From an uncultured Parabacteroides sp. (lineage in GTDB: Bacteria; Bacteroidota; Bacteroidia; Bacteroidales; Tannerellaceae), in the NCBI GenBank assembly GCA_934725305.1, contig CAKVBA010000033.1, forward strand, positions 1 through 31,011: a stretch of DNA of 31,011 nt. The letters are read 5' to 3'. Numbering within the stretch: the stretch's first letter is position 1; every line of letters begins with the position of its first letter. Shown here piece after piece: positions 22,548 through 31,011 of the stretch. Both the position numbers and the translations under genes were made by a program. The notes beneath the pieces were generated by a model. The model was given only the letters and a program-made list of their open reading frames with translations. It ran no database searches and was not told where the DNA came from.

Positions 22548-25500
22548 TTGGAAATACAAGAACTACTGAAGATTTATGCCGACCATCCTCAGGTAGCAGC
22601 AATAACCAAGCTGTTGCAAGAGGACAAGTGCCGCAATCTCTATCTGAAAGGATTGAGCGGCTCGGGAGCGGCCATGATGATTGCCTCTCTTTTCACGAAG
22701 AGAAGCGATAGCTATGTGTGTATATTAAACGATCAGGAAGAGGCCGGATATTTCTATCACGACCTGATGCAGATCACTCAAAGAAACGACATCTATTTCT
22801 TTCCGTCGGCCTACCGGCGTGACATCAAATATGGACATATCGACCCGGCCAACGAGATTTTGCGCACCGAAGTGCTGAGTCTGTTGCAAAACCCGACCGC
22901 CCCATTTATCATTGTCACCTATCCCGAGGCATTGGCCGAAAAGGTGGTTTCAAACGAGGTATTGAAGGAAAACACCCTGCAGATTCATACCGGCGAGAAG
23001 CTGGACAACATGTTTGTGTCGGATGTGCTGGATCAATATGGCTTTGAGCAGGTGGACTATGTGTATGAGCCGGGGCAATATGCCTTGCGCGGAAGTATTC
23101 TTGACGTCTTCTCCTACTCCTACGAGTTTCCCTACCGTATCGACTTCTTTGGCGACGAGGTAGAGACCATCCGATCGTTTGATGTGGAGACCCAACTTTC
23201 CAAAGAGAAGCTGGAGCGAATCTATATCGTTCCGGAGATGAAAAAGAGCAACACGGCCGGCACCTCTCTGCTTGCCTCCGTGCCTGGCCACACACTATTG
23301 GCAGCTCACGATCTGGCCTGGTGTAAGGAGCGCATCGGTAGCATCTGGAACGAAGAGCCCGTAGTGGCCGATGAAGATTCGTTTGCCGACAACCAGCAGA
23401 TGCAGGCCAAGCTGATCACCGACGCTGACTTCTTGCGCGATGTGCTCAACTTCAAACGGATTCATTTCGGCACACGCCCGATGGGTGTGGTGGATGCAAC
23501 GGTTACCTTTGCCACACAACCTCAGCCCATCTTCCATAAAAACTTCGACCTGGTGGGCGAGTCGTTTCGCAACTTCCTTGAGAAGGGCTACACGCTCTAT
23601 ATACTGAGTGATGTGGAGAAACAGACCACCCGCATCCGCACCATCTTTGAAGACCGGCAAGACAACATCACCTTTACTCCGGTCAACAAGACCATTCACG
23701 AGGGTTTTTCCGACGACACTCTGCGCATCTGCCTATTTACCGATCACCAGCTGTTCGACCGCTTCCATAAGTTCAACCTGAAGAGCGAGAAAGCTCGTAG
23801 CGGCAAGATCACACTCTCTCTAAAGGAGCTGAACCAATTCTCCATCGGCGACTATATCGTCCATATCGACCACGGCATCGGCCAGTTCGGCGGATTGGTG
23901 CGCACCGACGTCAACGGTAAGCTACAAGAGGCCATCAAACTGATCTATCAAAACAACGATATTATCTTTGTCAGCATCCACTCGCTACACAAACTTTCCA
24001 AATACAAGGGGAAAGAGAGCGGAACTCCTCCGAAGCTGAGCAAGCTGGGCACCGGCGCTTGGGAGAAGATGAAAGAGAAGACCAAGAAAAAGGTCAAAGA
24101 CATCGCACGCGACCTGATTTTGCTCTACTCGAAGCGACGCAAAGAAAAGGGCTTCTGCTTCAGTGCGGATAGCTTCATGCAACATGAGCTGGAGGCAAGT
24201 TTCATCTATGAGGATACGCCCGACCAGTCGAAGGCGACCAACGAGGTGAAAGAGGATATGGAGAGCAATCGTCCCATGGACCGACTGATCTGTGGAGATG
24301 TGGGCTTCGGAAAGACCGAGGTGGCTATCCGTGCGGCCTTCAAAGCCGTGGCCGACAACAAGCAGGTGGCCGTGTTGGTGCCGACCACGGTGTTGGCCTT
24401 CCAGCATTTCCAGACCTTTAGCGAGCGATTGAAGAATTTCCCCTGCAAGATCGACTATATCAGCCGTGCACGCTCTTCGGCTCAGATCAAGAGTGTATTG
24501 AAAGAGGTGGCTGCCGGAGAGATAAACATCCTGATCGGTACACACCGCATCGTGGGAAAAGATGTCAAGTTTAAAGACCTGGGATTGCTCATCATCGATG
24601 AGGAGCAGAAGTTTGGCGTATCGGTGAAGGAGAAACTACGCCAGCTGAAATCGAACGTCGATACGCTGACGATGACGGCCACGCCTATCCCGCGCACCCT
24701 GCAATTTTCTCTCATGGGCGCACGCGACCTGAGCAATATCACCACGCCGCCGCCCAACCGCTATCCGGTGCAGACCGAGGTGGAGCGTTTCAACCCCGAC
24801 ATCATCCGCGAGGCCATCAACTTCGAGATGAGCCGAAACGGACAGGTGTTTTTCATCAACAACCGCATCCAAAATATCTATGAGATTGAGTCGCTGGTGC
24901 GCCGCGAAGTGCCCGATGCCCGCATTGCCGTGGGTCACGGACAGATGGAGCCGGAAAAGCTGGAGAAGACCATCCTCGACTTTGTCAACTACGAATATGA
25001 TGTGTTGATTGCTACAAGCATCGTAGAGAGCGGTATTGATGTGCCCAACGCCAACACCATCATCATCAACAATGCCCAACAATTCGGTTTGTCGGACCTG
25101 CACCAGCTGAGAGGACGTGTGGGCCGAAGCAACCGCAAGGCGTTCTGCTATCTATTGTCGCCGCCACTTAGCTCGCTGACACAAGAGGCTCGCCGCCGAT
25201 TGCAGGCGATTGAGAACTTCTCGGAACTGGGAAGTGGCATCCATATCGCCATGCAAGACCTCGACATCCGTGGTGCCGGAAACATGCTGGGTGCCGAACA
25301 GAGCGGATTCATCGCCGACCTGGGCTACGAGACTTATCAGAAGATTCTAGAAGAGGCGGTAGATGAGCTGAAGAGTGACGAGTTTGCCGATCTCTATTCC
25401 GACGAGAGTGACGAAAAGCGCGATAGCGGTAGCGACTATGTGCGCGAGACCTTTATCGAGAGTGATCTGGAGCTGCTATTCCCTCCGACCTATATTCCCA

Positions 25501-25895
25501 ACGACTCGGAGCGTATCTCGCTCTATCGCGAACTGGATAATATGGAAGAAGAGCATGACATCCTGGCCTTTACCGAACGACTGAAAGACCGCTTCGGTAA
25601 GATTCCGAAAGAGGGTAAAGAGCTGATCCGTATTGTTCGCCTGCGCCGTATGGCCAAGAAGCTGGGCATGGAGAAAGTAATCCTCAAAAAGGAACGGATG
25701 AGTCTCTATCTGGTGGCCAACCCCGATAGTCCCTATTATCAGAGCGAAGCCTTCGGCAAACTTCTGTCCTATCTGTCAAAGCATCCTCGGGAATGTATGC
25801 TACGCGAACAACAGGGCAAACGAAGCATCGTGATCAAACTTGTGCCCACGGTTGAAGCGGCTTGTGCCATCTTGCAAGAGATGGAAAAGGAATAA
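22548..25895 (+). CDS. mfd: Transcription-repair coupling factor Mfd
   Basis: This 1115-residue ATP-dependent DNA translocase removes stalled RNA polymerase and recruits UvrA to damaged template strands. The order is typical: an N-terminal UvrB-like region (1-~330), an RNA-polymerase-interacting CarD/RID domain (~428-500, FSIGDYIVHIDHGIGQFGGL), helicase lobe 1 with Walker A GDVGFGKTEVA (~583) and the DEEQ box in IIDEEQKFGV (~683), helicase lobe 2 with DLHQLRGRVGRS (~850), and the C-terminal TRCF domain. The length is slightly below E. coli Mfd (~1148). It starts at TTG (22548); no upstream in-frame ATG exists between promoter and start, and the next internal ATGs would delete conserved sequence. 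Confidence 0.95.
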   Translation: MEIQELLKIYADHPQVAAITKLLQEDKCRNLYLKGLSGSGAAMMIASLFTKRSDSYVCILNDQEEAGYFYHDLMQITQRNDIYFFPSAYRRDIKYGHIDPANEILRTEVLSLLQNPTAPFIIVTYPEALAEKVVSNEVLKENTLQIHTGEKLDNMFVSDVLDQYGFEQVDYVYEPGQYALRGSILDVFSYSYEFPYRIDFFGDEVETIRSFDVETQLSKEKLERIYIVPEMKKSNTAGTSLLASVPGHTLLAAHDLAWCKERIGSIWNEEPVVADEDSFADNQQMQAKLITDADFLRDVLNFKRIHFGTRPMGVVDATVTFATQPQPIFHKNFDLVGESFRNFLEKGYTLYILSDVEKQTTRIRTIFEDRQDNITFTPVNKTIHEGFSDDTLRICLFTDHQLFDRFHKFNLKSEKARSGKITLSLKELNQFSIGDYIVHIDHGIGQFGGLVRTDVNGKLQEAIKLIYQNNDIIFVSIHSLHKLSKYKGKESGTPPKLSKLGTGAWEKMKEKTKKKVKDIARDLILLYSKRRKEKGFCFSADSFMQHELEASFIYEDTPDQSKATNEVKEDMESNRPMDRLICGDVGFGKTEVAIRAAFKAVADNKQVAVLVPTTVLAFQHFQTFSERLKNFPCKIDYISRARSSAQIKSVLKEVAAGEINILIGTHRIVGKDVKFKDLGLLIIDEEQKFGVSVKEKLRQLKSNVDTLTMTATPIPRTLQFSLMGARDLSNITTPPPNRYPVQTEVERFNPDIIREAINFEMSRNGQVFFINNRIQNIYEIESLVRREVPDARIAVGHGQMEPEKLEKTILDFVNYEYDVLIATSIVESGIDVPNANTIIINNAQQFGLSDLHQLRGRVGRSNRKAFCYLLSPPLSSLTQEARRRLQAIENFSELGSGIHIAMQDLDIRGAGNMLGAEQSGFIADLGYETYQKILEEAVDELKSDEFADLYSDESDEKRDSGSDYVRETFIESDLELLFPPTYIPNDSERISLYRELDNMEEEHDILAFTERLKDRFGKIPKEGKELIRIVRLRRMAKKLGMEKVILKKERMSLYLVANPDSPYYQSEAFGKLLSYLSKHPRECMLREQQGKRSIVIKLVPTVEAACAILQEMEKE

Positions 25896-25952
25896 GACCG
25901 CGGCAGCTCTTTCACTGCTAAAGCACAAACAACTCATACAATTCAAAGAAGA

Positions 25953-27854
25953 ATGAAGAAGACAATCATAGATCTGTTTGAACATTCAGTCAAACAATAT
26001 CCACAAAATCCCTTCTTATGGGAAAAGAAGACCGACAAATTTGAGCCTACCACCTATGCCCAAGTAGAGGAGGCGGTGCACACGCTGGGTGCCGGATTCA
26101 TCGCACTGGGCGTGAACAAGGGCGACAACATGGCTCTACTGAGCGAAGGGCGTAATGCCTGGATTATCGGTGAGCTGGCCATGTTTTATGCCGGAGCCAC
26201 CAATGTGCCTCTTTCCATCAAGCTGGAAGAGGCCAACGACCTGTTGTTTCGCCTACGCCATGCCGAGGTGAAATATATCCTGGTGTCGGGCACACAACTC
26301 AAGAAGATACGCAAGATCATCGACCGGCTACCGATGGTTGAGAAGGTTATTGTCATGGACAAGCAGACCGAGTATCAAGAGCGCGAAATAGGGCTCGACG
26401 AGGTGAACCGAATGGGAACGGCATGGCTACAAGCACACGCTCGCGAAGAGTTTCTCGCTATCGGCCACTCACTACAAAACGACGATTATGCCACCATCAC
26501 CTACACATCCGGCACAACAGCCGACCCGAAGGGCGTCATCCTGACGCATCGCAACTATACGGCCAACGTGGAGCAATCTCTCTCGTGTGTCGATATTGAC
26601 GAGAGCTGGCGCACGCTGATCATCTTGCCGCTCGACCATTGCTTTGCTCATGTGGTGGGCTTCTATATCTTCATGTCGAAAGGGGCTTCGGTGGCCACCG
26701 TGCAGGTGGGACGCACCGGCATGGAGACCTTGAAGAATATTCCTATCAACATCAAGGAGTTCAAGCCTCATCTGATCTTGAGCGTTCCGGCTTTGGCCAA
26801 AAACTTCAAGAAGAACATTGAACAAGGCATCCGTACACAGGGCGAACAGGTGCAACGACTCTTCAAGACCGGCCTGAACATGGCCTATTGCTACAACGGC
26901 AATGGTGGCGACGATCGCGGCAAAGGTTGGCGTTTCTTGCTAAAACCGGCAGTCGCCCTGTTCGACAAAGTCATCTTCCGAAAGATACGGGAAAACTTTG
27001 GCGGTCAACTGAAGTTCTTTATCGGAGGCGGTGCTCTTCTCGACAAAGACCTGCAGAAGTTCTACTATGCCATTGGCCTGCCCATGTATCAGGGCTACGG
27101 ACTAAGCGAAGCCACTCCGGTTATCTCGACCAACGGACCGCGTAAACACTCCTTTGGCAGTAGTGGCGTATTGGTGAGCCCGCTCGAACTAAAGATATGC
27201 GACAACGACGGACACGAATTGCCACTCGGTGAAAAGGGCGAAATTGTAATCAAGGGCGAGAATGTGATGGCCGGCTATTGGAAAAATCCAACCGCCACGG
27301 CCGAAACGGTGCGCAACGGCTGGTTGCATACCGGCGACATGGGCTATATGGGAGACAACGGTCTGCTATATGTGTTGGGACGTTTCAAAAGTCTGCTGAT
27401 CGGTAGTGATGGTGAGAAGTATAGTCCGGAAGGCATCGAAGAGGCTTTGGTGGAGCACTCTTCGTGTATCGACCAGGTGCTGCTCTACAACAACCAGAAT
27501 CCCTATACCGTAGCGATGGTTGTCCCCAACAAAGAGCAACTCAAGCAACGAGTCAAACAACAACAACTCGACCTGCAAAGCGACAAAGGAAAAGAGGCTG
27601 CCATCACGCTGATCCAAAACGAGATCAACCGCTTCCGAAAGGGCGGTGACCTGTCTCAACTCTTCCCCGAACGATGGCTTCCGACCACTTTTGCGATATT
27701 GCCCGAGCCTTTTACCGAGCAAAACGGCATGGTCAATAGCACGATGAAGATTGTCCGCAACAAGGTGGAGAAGCATTATATCGATAGAATCAACTATCTT
27801 TACACGCCAGAAGGCAAGAATCCGATTAATGCAATCAATAGAGATTCCATCTGA
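25953..27854 (+). CDS. Long-chain fatty-acid--CoA ligase (AMP-forming)
   Basis: This 633-residue enzyme of the adenylate-forming superfamily activates fatty acids with ATP and CoA at the membrane face. Motifs are the P-loop YTSGTTADPKGVILTHRN (~182-199), a lid or gate region, GYGLSEATPVIS (~384-395), WLHTGDMGYMGDNGLLYVLGRFK (around 450-472; Asp binds ribose) and SDGEKYSPEGIEEAL (~478-492). The acyl-chain length preference is not visible. It follows mfd by 57 nt with no obvious promoter or terminator between, so read-through from mfd is possible. The overall form matches the AMP-binding long-chain acyl-CoA synthetases common in Bacteroidales. Confidence 0.92.
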   Translation: MKKTIIDLFEHSVKQYPQNPFLWEKKTDKFEPTTYAQVEEAVHTLGAGFIALGVNKGDNMALLSEGRNAWIIGELAMFYAGATNVPLSIKLEEANDLLFRLRHAEVKYILVSGTQLKKIRKIIDRLPMVEKVIVMDKQTEYQEREIGLDEVNRMGTAWLQAHAREEFLAIGHSLQNDDYATITYTSGTTADPKGVILTHRNYTANVEQSLSCVDIDESWRTLIILPLDHCFAHVVGFYIFMSKGASVATVQVGRTGMETLKNIPINIKEFKPHLILSVPALAKNFKKNIEQGIRTQGEQVQRLFKTGLNMAYCYNGNGGDDRGKGWRFLLKPAVALFDKVIFRKIRENFGGQLKFFIGGGALLDKDLQKFYYAIGLPMYQGYGLSEATPVISTNGPRKHSFGSSGVLVSPLELKICDNDGHELPLGEKGEIVIKGENVMAGYWKNPTATAETVRNGWLHTGDMGYMGDNGLLYVLGRFKSLLIGSDGEKYSPEGIEEALVEHSSCIDQVLLYNNQNPYTVAMVVPNKEQLKQRVKQQQLDLQSDKGKEAAITLIQNEINRFRKGGDLSQLFPERWLPTTFAILPEPFTEQNGMVNSTMKIVRNKVEKHYIDRINYLYTPEGKNPINAINRDSI

Positions 27855-27904
27855 AGAGGTAATACACACTAATATGATTATAAATTATAACCTATAAAGA
27901 AATC

Positions 27905-30505
27905 ATGACGTACAAAACAACAATCTCTTCTCTTATGTTGGTAGCCGCACTCGCCACAACGGTGCCGGTGAAGGCTGATAACATAGCGAAGCAAGAAATC
28001 AATCAGGGATGGACATTTAAGCAGGCACGCGGAACCAACTGGTATCCGGCCTCGGTGCCCGGCGTGGTGCAAACAGACCTTATCGACAACAAGATAATCG
28101 AAGACCCTTTCTTTCGTCTGAACGAACGAGCCATCCAATGGGTTGACAAAGAGGACTGGGTGTATAAGACCACACTGGATGTCGCCGACGAATTATTTAG
28201 CAAAGAGAATATCGAGCTTGATTTTAAAGGTCTCGACACCTATGCAGATGTCTATCTGAACGACTCCTGTATCTTGAAGGCCAACAACATGTTCCGCGAA
28301 TGGCAAGTCAACGTAAAGCCGTTATTGAAACAAGAGGGCAACGAGCTACGCGTCTATTTCCACTCTCCCATCAAGGTGGATCTGCCCAAGGTAGATCAAC
28401 TACCCTACCCGGTGGAGAACGGCAACGACCAGTCTGAAAACGGCGGTTTGCTGGATAAGAAAGTGAGTGTATTTGCCCGTAAAGCTGGCTATCACTATGG
28501 ATGGGATTGGGGACCACGCATCGTAACCAGCGGCATTTGGCGCCCAATCTATCTGATTGGATGGAATGATGCACGCATCGACAATATCTTCTACGAACAG
28601 ACAGATGTCACGGCCAAACGGGCTCATGTCACGGCCAAAGTGCAGATCATTGCCGACCAAGAGGGCGAGGCAACAGTCTCTATCAAGGCCGAAGGCATCA
28701 AGAACAGCTGGACTCAGAAGGCTCACGTCAAAAAGGGCACCAATGTAATAGAGACTCCGATGGTGATAAACAACCCGAAGCTATGGTGGAGCCGTGGCTT
28801 GGGCGAAGCTCATCTCTATCCCTTCACGGCAACCGTCAGTATGAATGGTAAGGTGGCCGATACGCGCACGACTCACATCGGTCTGAGAAGCCTGCGTGTG
28901 GTGAACAAGCCCGACGAACAGGGCCACACCTTCTACTTCGAACTGAATGGTGTTCCTGTCTTTGCCAAGGGAGCTAACTATATTCCGCAAGACAACTTCT
29001 TGCCGCGCGTGACGGCTCAACAATATGAAAAGACCATTATGGACGCGGTCGATGCCAACATGAACATGCTTCGCGTGTGGGGCGGCGGCATCTACGAAGA
29101 GGATCTTTTCTTCGACCTATGCGACAAACAGGGCATCATGGTGTGGCAAGACTTTATGTTTGCTTGTAGCATCTATCCGCTGGATCCGGCCCAAGAGGAG
29201 AATATCCGCCAAGAGGCTATCGACAATGTGACCCGCCTACGCAATCACCCGAGCCTGGCCATCTGGTGTGGCAACAACGAGATTCATACCGCCTGGTTCA
29301 ACTGGGGCTGGATTCCGAAGTTCAGCAAATATGGCGTGGCCGAAAAGATTCATGCCGACAACAAGAAGCTATTTAACGAACTTCTGCCCAAGGTAGTGGA
29401 AGAGTTCGACCCGCAAGTGTTCTACTGGCCCTCGTCACCGTATGGAGGCAATCCCGACCAGCGTTGCGAAAGCGGTAAAGAGAACTGGAACCCCAATGGC
29501 GATGCCCACTATTGGAGCGTTTGGCAGGGAGTTGACTCTATCCGCCAGTTCAACAAGGTGAAAGCGCGTTTCTTCTCGGAATATGGCTTCCAGTCATTCC
29601 CCGAATATCAGTCCGTGTTGCGATATGCACCGGAAGAACGAGACCATTCGATCTATTCCGACGTCATGATGGCCCACCAACGTGGAGGCCAGTTGGCCAA
29701 CTCTCGCATGGAAGAGATTATGCTGAAGGAATACCGCAAGCCGAAAGACTTCACCAGCTTCCTCTATATGAGCCTGCTTCAACAGGGCGATGTGATGAAG
29801 ATTGCCTACGAAGCTCATCGCCGCATGATGCCTTACAACATGGGATCTCTGTTCTGGCAACACAATGATTGCTGGCCGGTAGCCTCATGGTCAAGCCGCG
29901 ACTACTACGGACGTTGGAAAGCGCAACACTACTTCACCCGGAAGGCCTTCCGCGACCTGCTGGTCTCTCCGATTGAAGAAGAGGGACAACTAAACATCTA
30001 CCTCGTGTCGGACCGCCTGAAAGAGGCCCATGGCACACTGACCGTCCGCGTAATGGATCTGAAAGGCTCTGTTGTCTATAACAAGGAGCTCAACGTTACC
30101 GTGCCGGCCAATGCCAGCAAAAACCTGCTATCCATCCCGATGGAAGAAGCCTTGAATGGTAAACAACGCAACGAGGTGGTTGTGGATGCACGCTTTATCG
30201 ACAAGAAGAGCCACGAGAGATATGACAACCAGTATTTCTTTGCTCATCAGAAAGACATCGACTTCCCGAAGCCACAATTACAGATCCAGACCGTAGAGGC
30301 AGACAAAGGCTTTGATGTTACACTGACCAGCAAGCAATACGTGCGCGCGCTATTCTTGAGTCTCGATGGCATCAACAATTTCTTCTCAGACAACTATTTC
30401 GATCTGCTTCCGAACGAACCGGTCACCATTCATGTGACCACCTCGCTCAGCAAAGCGGCCTTCGACAAGCAATTGAAGTGTTTTAGCCTGGCAGAGGCAT
30501 ATTAA
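27905..30505 (+). CDS. Glycoside hydrolase family 2 beta-mannosidase
   Basis: This 866-residue exported enzyme cleaves terminal beta-mannose from oligosaccharides. A signal peptide of ~24 residues ends near VKAD. The GH2 sugar-binding domain (~30-200, WTFKQARGTNWYPASVPG and YHYGWDWGPRIVTSGIWRP) is followed by an Ig-like sandwich (~200-310) and a TIM barrel (~330-690). The likely acid/base Glu459 lies in WCGNNEIHTAW and the nucleophile Glu559 in FFSEYGFQSFPE. These positions are close to those I recall for the Bacteroides thetaiotaomicron beta-mannosidase BtMan2A. C-terminal beta domains complete the protein. It follows the acyl-CoA ligase by 50 nt. No SusC/SusD pair is in the window, so it is not part of a visible polysaccharide locus. 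Periplasmic location is expected. Confidence 0.93.
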   Translation: MTYKTTISSLMLVAALATTVPVKADNIAKQEINQGWTFKQARGTNWYPASVPGVVQTDLIDNKIIEDPFFRLNERAIQWVDKEDWVYKTTLDVADELFSKENIELDFKGLDTYADVYLNDSCILKANNMFREWQVNVKPLLKQEGNELRVYFHSPIKVDLPKVDQLPYPVENGNDQSENGGLLDKKVSVFARKAGYHYGWDWGPRIVTSGIWRPIYLIGWNDARIDNIFYEQTDVTAKRAHVTAKVQIIADQEGEATVSIKAEGIKNSWTQKAHVKKGTNVIETPMVINNPKLWWSRGLGEAHLYPFTATVSMNGKVADTRTTHIGLRSLRVVNKPDEQGHTFYFELNGVPVFAKGANYIPQDNFLPRVTAQQYEKTIMDAVDANMNMLRVWGGGIYEEDLFFDLCDKQGIMVWQDFMFACSIYPLDPAQEENIRQEAIDNVTRLRNHPSLAIWCGNNEIHTAWFNWGWIPKFSKYGVAEKIHADNKKLFNELLPKVVEEFDPQVFYWPSSPYGGNPDQRCESGKENWNPNGDAHYWSVWQGVDSIRQFNKVKARFFSEYGFQSFPEYQSVLRYAPEERDHSIYSDVMMAHQRGGQLANSRMEEIMLKEYRKPKDFTSFLYMSLLQQGDVMKIAYEAHRRMMPYNMGSLFWQHNDCWPVASWSSRDYYGRWKAQHYFTRKAFRDLLVSPIEEEGQLNIYLVSDRLKEAHGTLTVRVMDLKGSVVYNKELNVTVPANASKNLLSIPMEEALNGKQRNEVVVDARFIDKKSHERYDNQYFFAHQKDIDFPKPQLQIQTVEADKGFDVTLTSKQYVRALFLSLDGINNFFSDNYFDLLPNEPVTIHVTTSLSKAAFDKQLKCFSLAEAY

Positions 30506-30521
30506 TATTCTGATATACCTT

Positions 30522-30561
30522 AAGAGGCTGTACCAAAATAACTATTTTGATGCAGCCTCTT
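30522..30561 (+). terminator. Terminator after the beta-mannosidase gene
   Basis: Arms 30522-30540 (AAGAGGCTGTACCAAAATA) and 30543-30561 (TATTTTGATGCAGCCTCTT) pair over 19 positions with one wobble and one mismatch, followed by a T-rich run (TTATTTTATT). It is a good intrinsic terminator, and it shares 17 bases with the hairpin at 4467-4505. Confidence 0.8.
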
Positions 30562-30656
30562 TTATTTTATTGCCACAAAATACAATAAGCCGATACACGA
30601 ACAAGAGACTATTAACCCTGTCAAAATAGAGCAATCTATTTCCGGGAATTGGGTGC

Positions 30657-30870
30657 CTACTCCGTTCAGACGGAGTAGTTATTCCGTTCCAACGGAGTGC
30701 CTACCCATTTTCAGAAAAGTACCTATCCATTTTTTCAAGGGTCTATACCCTTTTTTCAAATAGTCCCTATACTTTTCTCAAAGACTCTATAGACTATTTC
30801 CAAAAAGTCCCTACCCACCTTTTTCGAACGCTTTTCGAATACCGTTCGAATACGGTTCAAAAAGGACATT
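30657..30870. repeat. Degenerate palindrome array with a ~20-24 bp beat
   Basis: CTACTCCGT/ACGGAGTAG (30657-30678) forms a nine-bp hairpin. TCCGTT/AACGGA (30683-30696) and AAGGGT/ACCCTT (30737-30752) follow, then the longer-range pair AAATAGTC (30758-30765) and GACTATTT (30792-30799). After these come repeated TTCGAA and ACCGT/ACGGT. Motifs of the kind TA(C/T)(C/A)C...AAAAAGTCCC recur between them. No gene is visible in 30562-30890. Confidence 0.65.
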
Positions 30871-30894
30871 TCAAAAAGATGCCGAGCTTTTGGC

Positions 30895-30925
30895 TTGCTA
30901 TTTCATTCGCCATTCACTATCTTTG
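30895..30925 (+). promoter_or_regulatory. Promoter for a gene beyond the right edge
   Basis: TTGC (30895-30898) and TATCTTTG (30918-30925) are spaced by 19 bp, pointing rightwards. No start codon with a long frame is found before the window ends at 31011, so the gene lies outside. Confidence 0.55.
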
Positions 30926-31011
30926 CCTCACTACCTAACCCAACTTCAACATCTTCTGAATAAAATTTCTCTAAAAATCAGCCTTTTCCTTTTTTGTAGA
31001 TTTTCGTTGGG

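Overview
The window looks like chromosomal DNA of a Bacteroidales bacterium (Bacteroides or a close relative). Reasons: promoters of the Bacteroides type (a -7 box TAnnTTTG with a -33 box about 20 bp upstream), start codons preceded by A-rich rather than strong Shine-Dalgarno sequence, a CarboxypepD-regulatory-like domain on the TonB receptor, a lipoprotein with an SDDDD export signal, a DUF2156/GNAT pair, and an HU-like protein next to a 'smalltalk' micro-protein.

Region 1 (1-9958) is one operon. A clear promoter and a well-formed cobalamin riboswitch precede a TonB-dependent receptor, a surface lipoprotein (Ig-like plus a DUF4374-like domain), a membrane-tethered CobN/HmuS-family chelatase-like protein, a polytopic membrane protein (HmuT-like), an ExbB/TolQ-like channel protein (HmuU-like) and a DUF2149 protein (HmuV-like) that resembles ExbD. 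The last four genes have the order of the haem-type hmuSTUV set, but the riboswitch says the operon responds to B12. This is the most interesting system in the window: a candidate corrinoid or metal-tetrapyrrole uptake and processing machine, possibly driven by proton-motive force instead of AAA+ partners. A strong hairpin separates the receptor/lipoprotein pair from the chelatase and motor genes.

Region 2 (9959-17411) starts with a cluster of multi-hairpin repeats. It then holds DUF2156 and GNAT genes on the + strand, convergent with a minus-strand operon: substrate-binding lipoprotein, fused ABC permease-ATPase, tex, ybaK.

Region 3 (17412-20613) is an accessory island with few genes. It holds a small remnant-like ORF, TGTAACG repeat blocks, five units of a ~150-162 bp multi-hairpin repeat, a smalltalk gene and an HU-like gene, an AT-only tract between perfect 24-bp inverted arms, and a ~65-bp inverted repeat near each edge. 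It looks like a decayed or minimal mobile module.

Region 4 (20614-31011) returns to core genes: cobB and a PduO-type adenosyltransferase (B12 synthesis/salvage, which fits the riboswitch operon), mfd, a long-chain acyl-CoA synthetase, a GH2 beta-mannosidase, a terminator, a stretch of degenerate palindromes, and an outward-facing promoter for a gene beyond the window. No tRNA, rRNA, complete insertion sequence or CRISPR array was seen.
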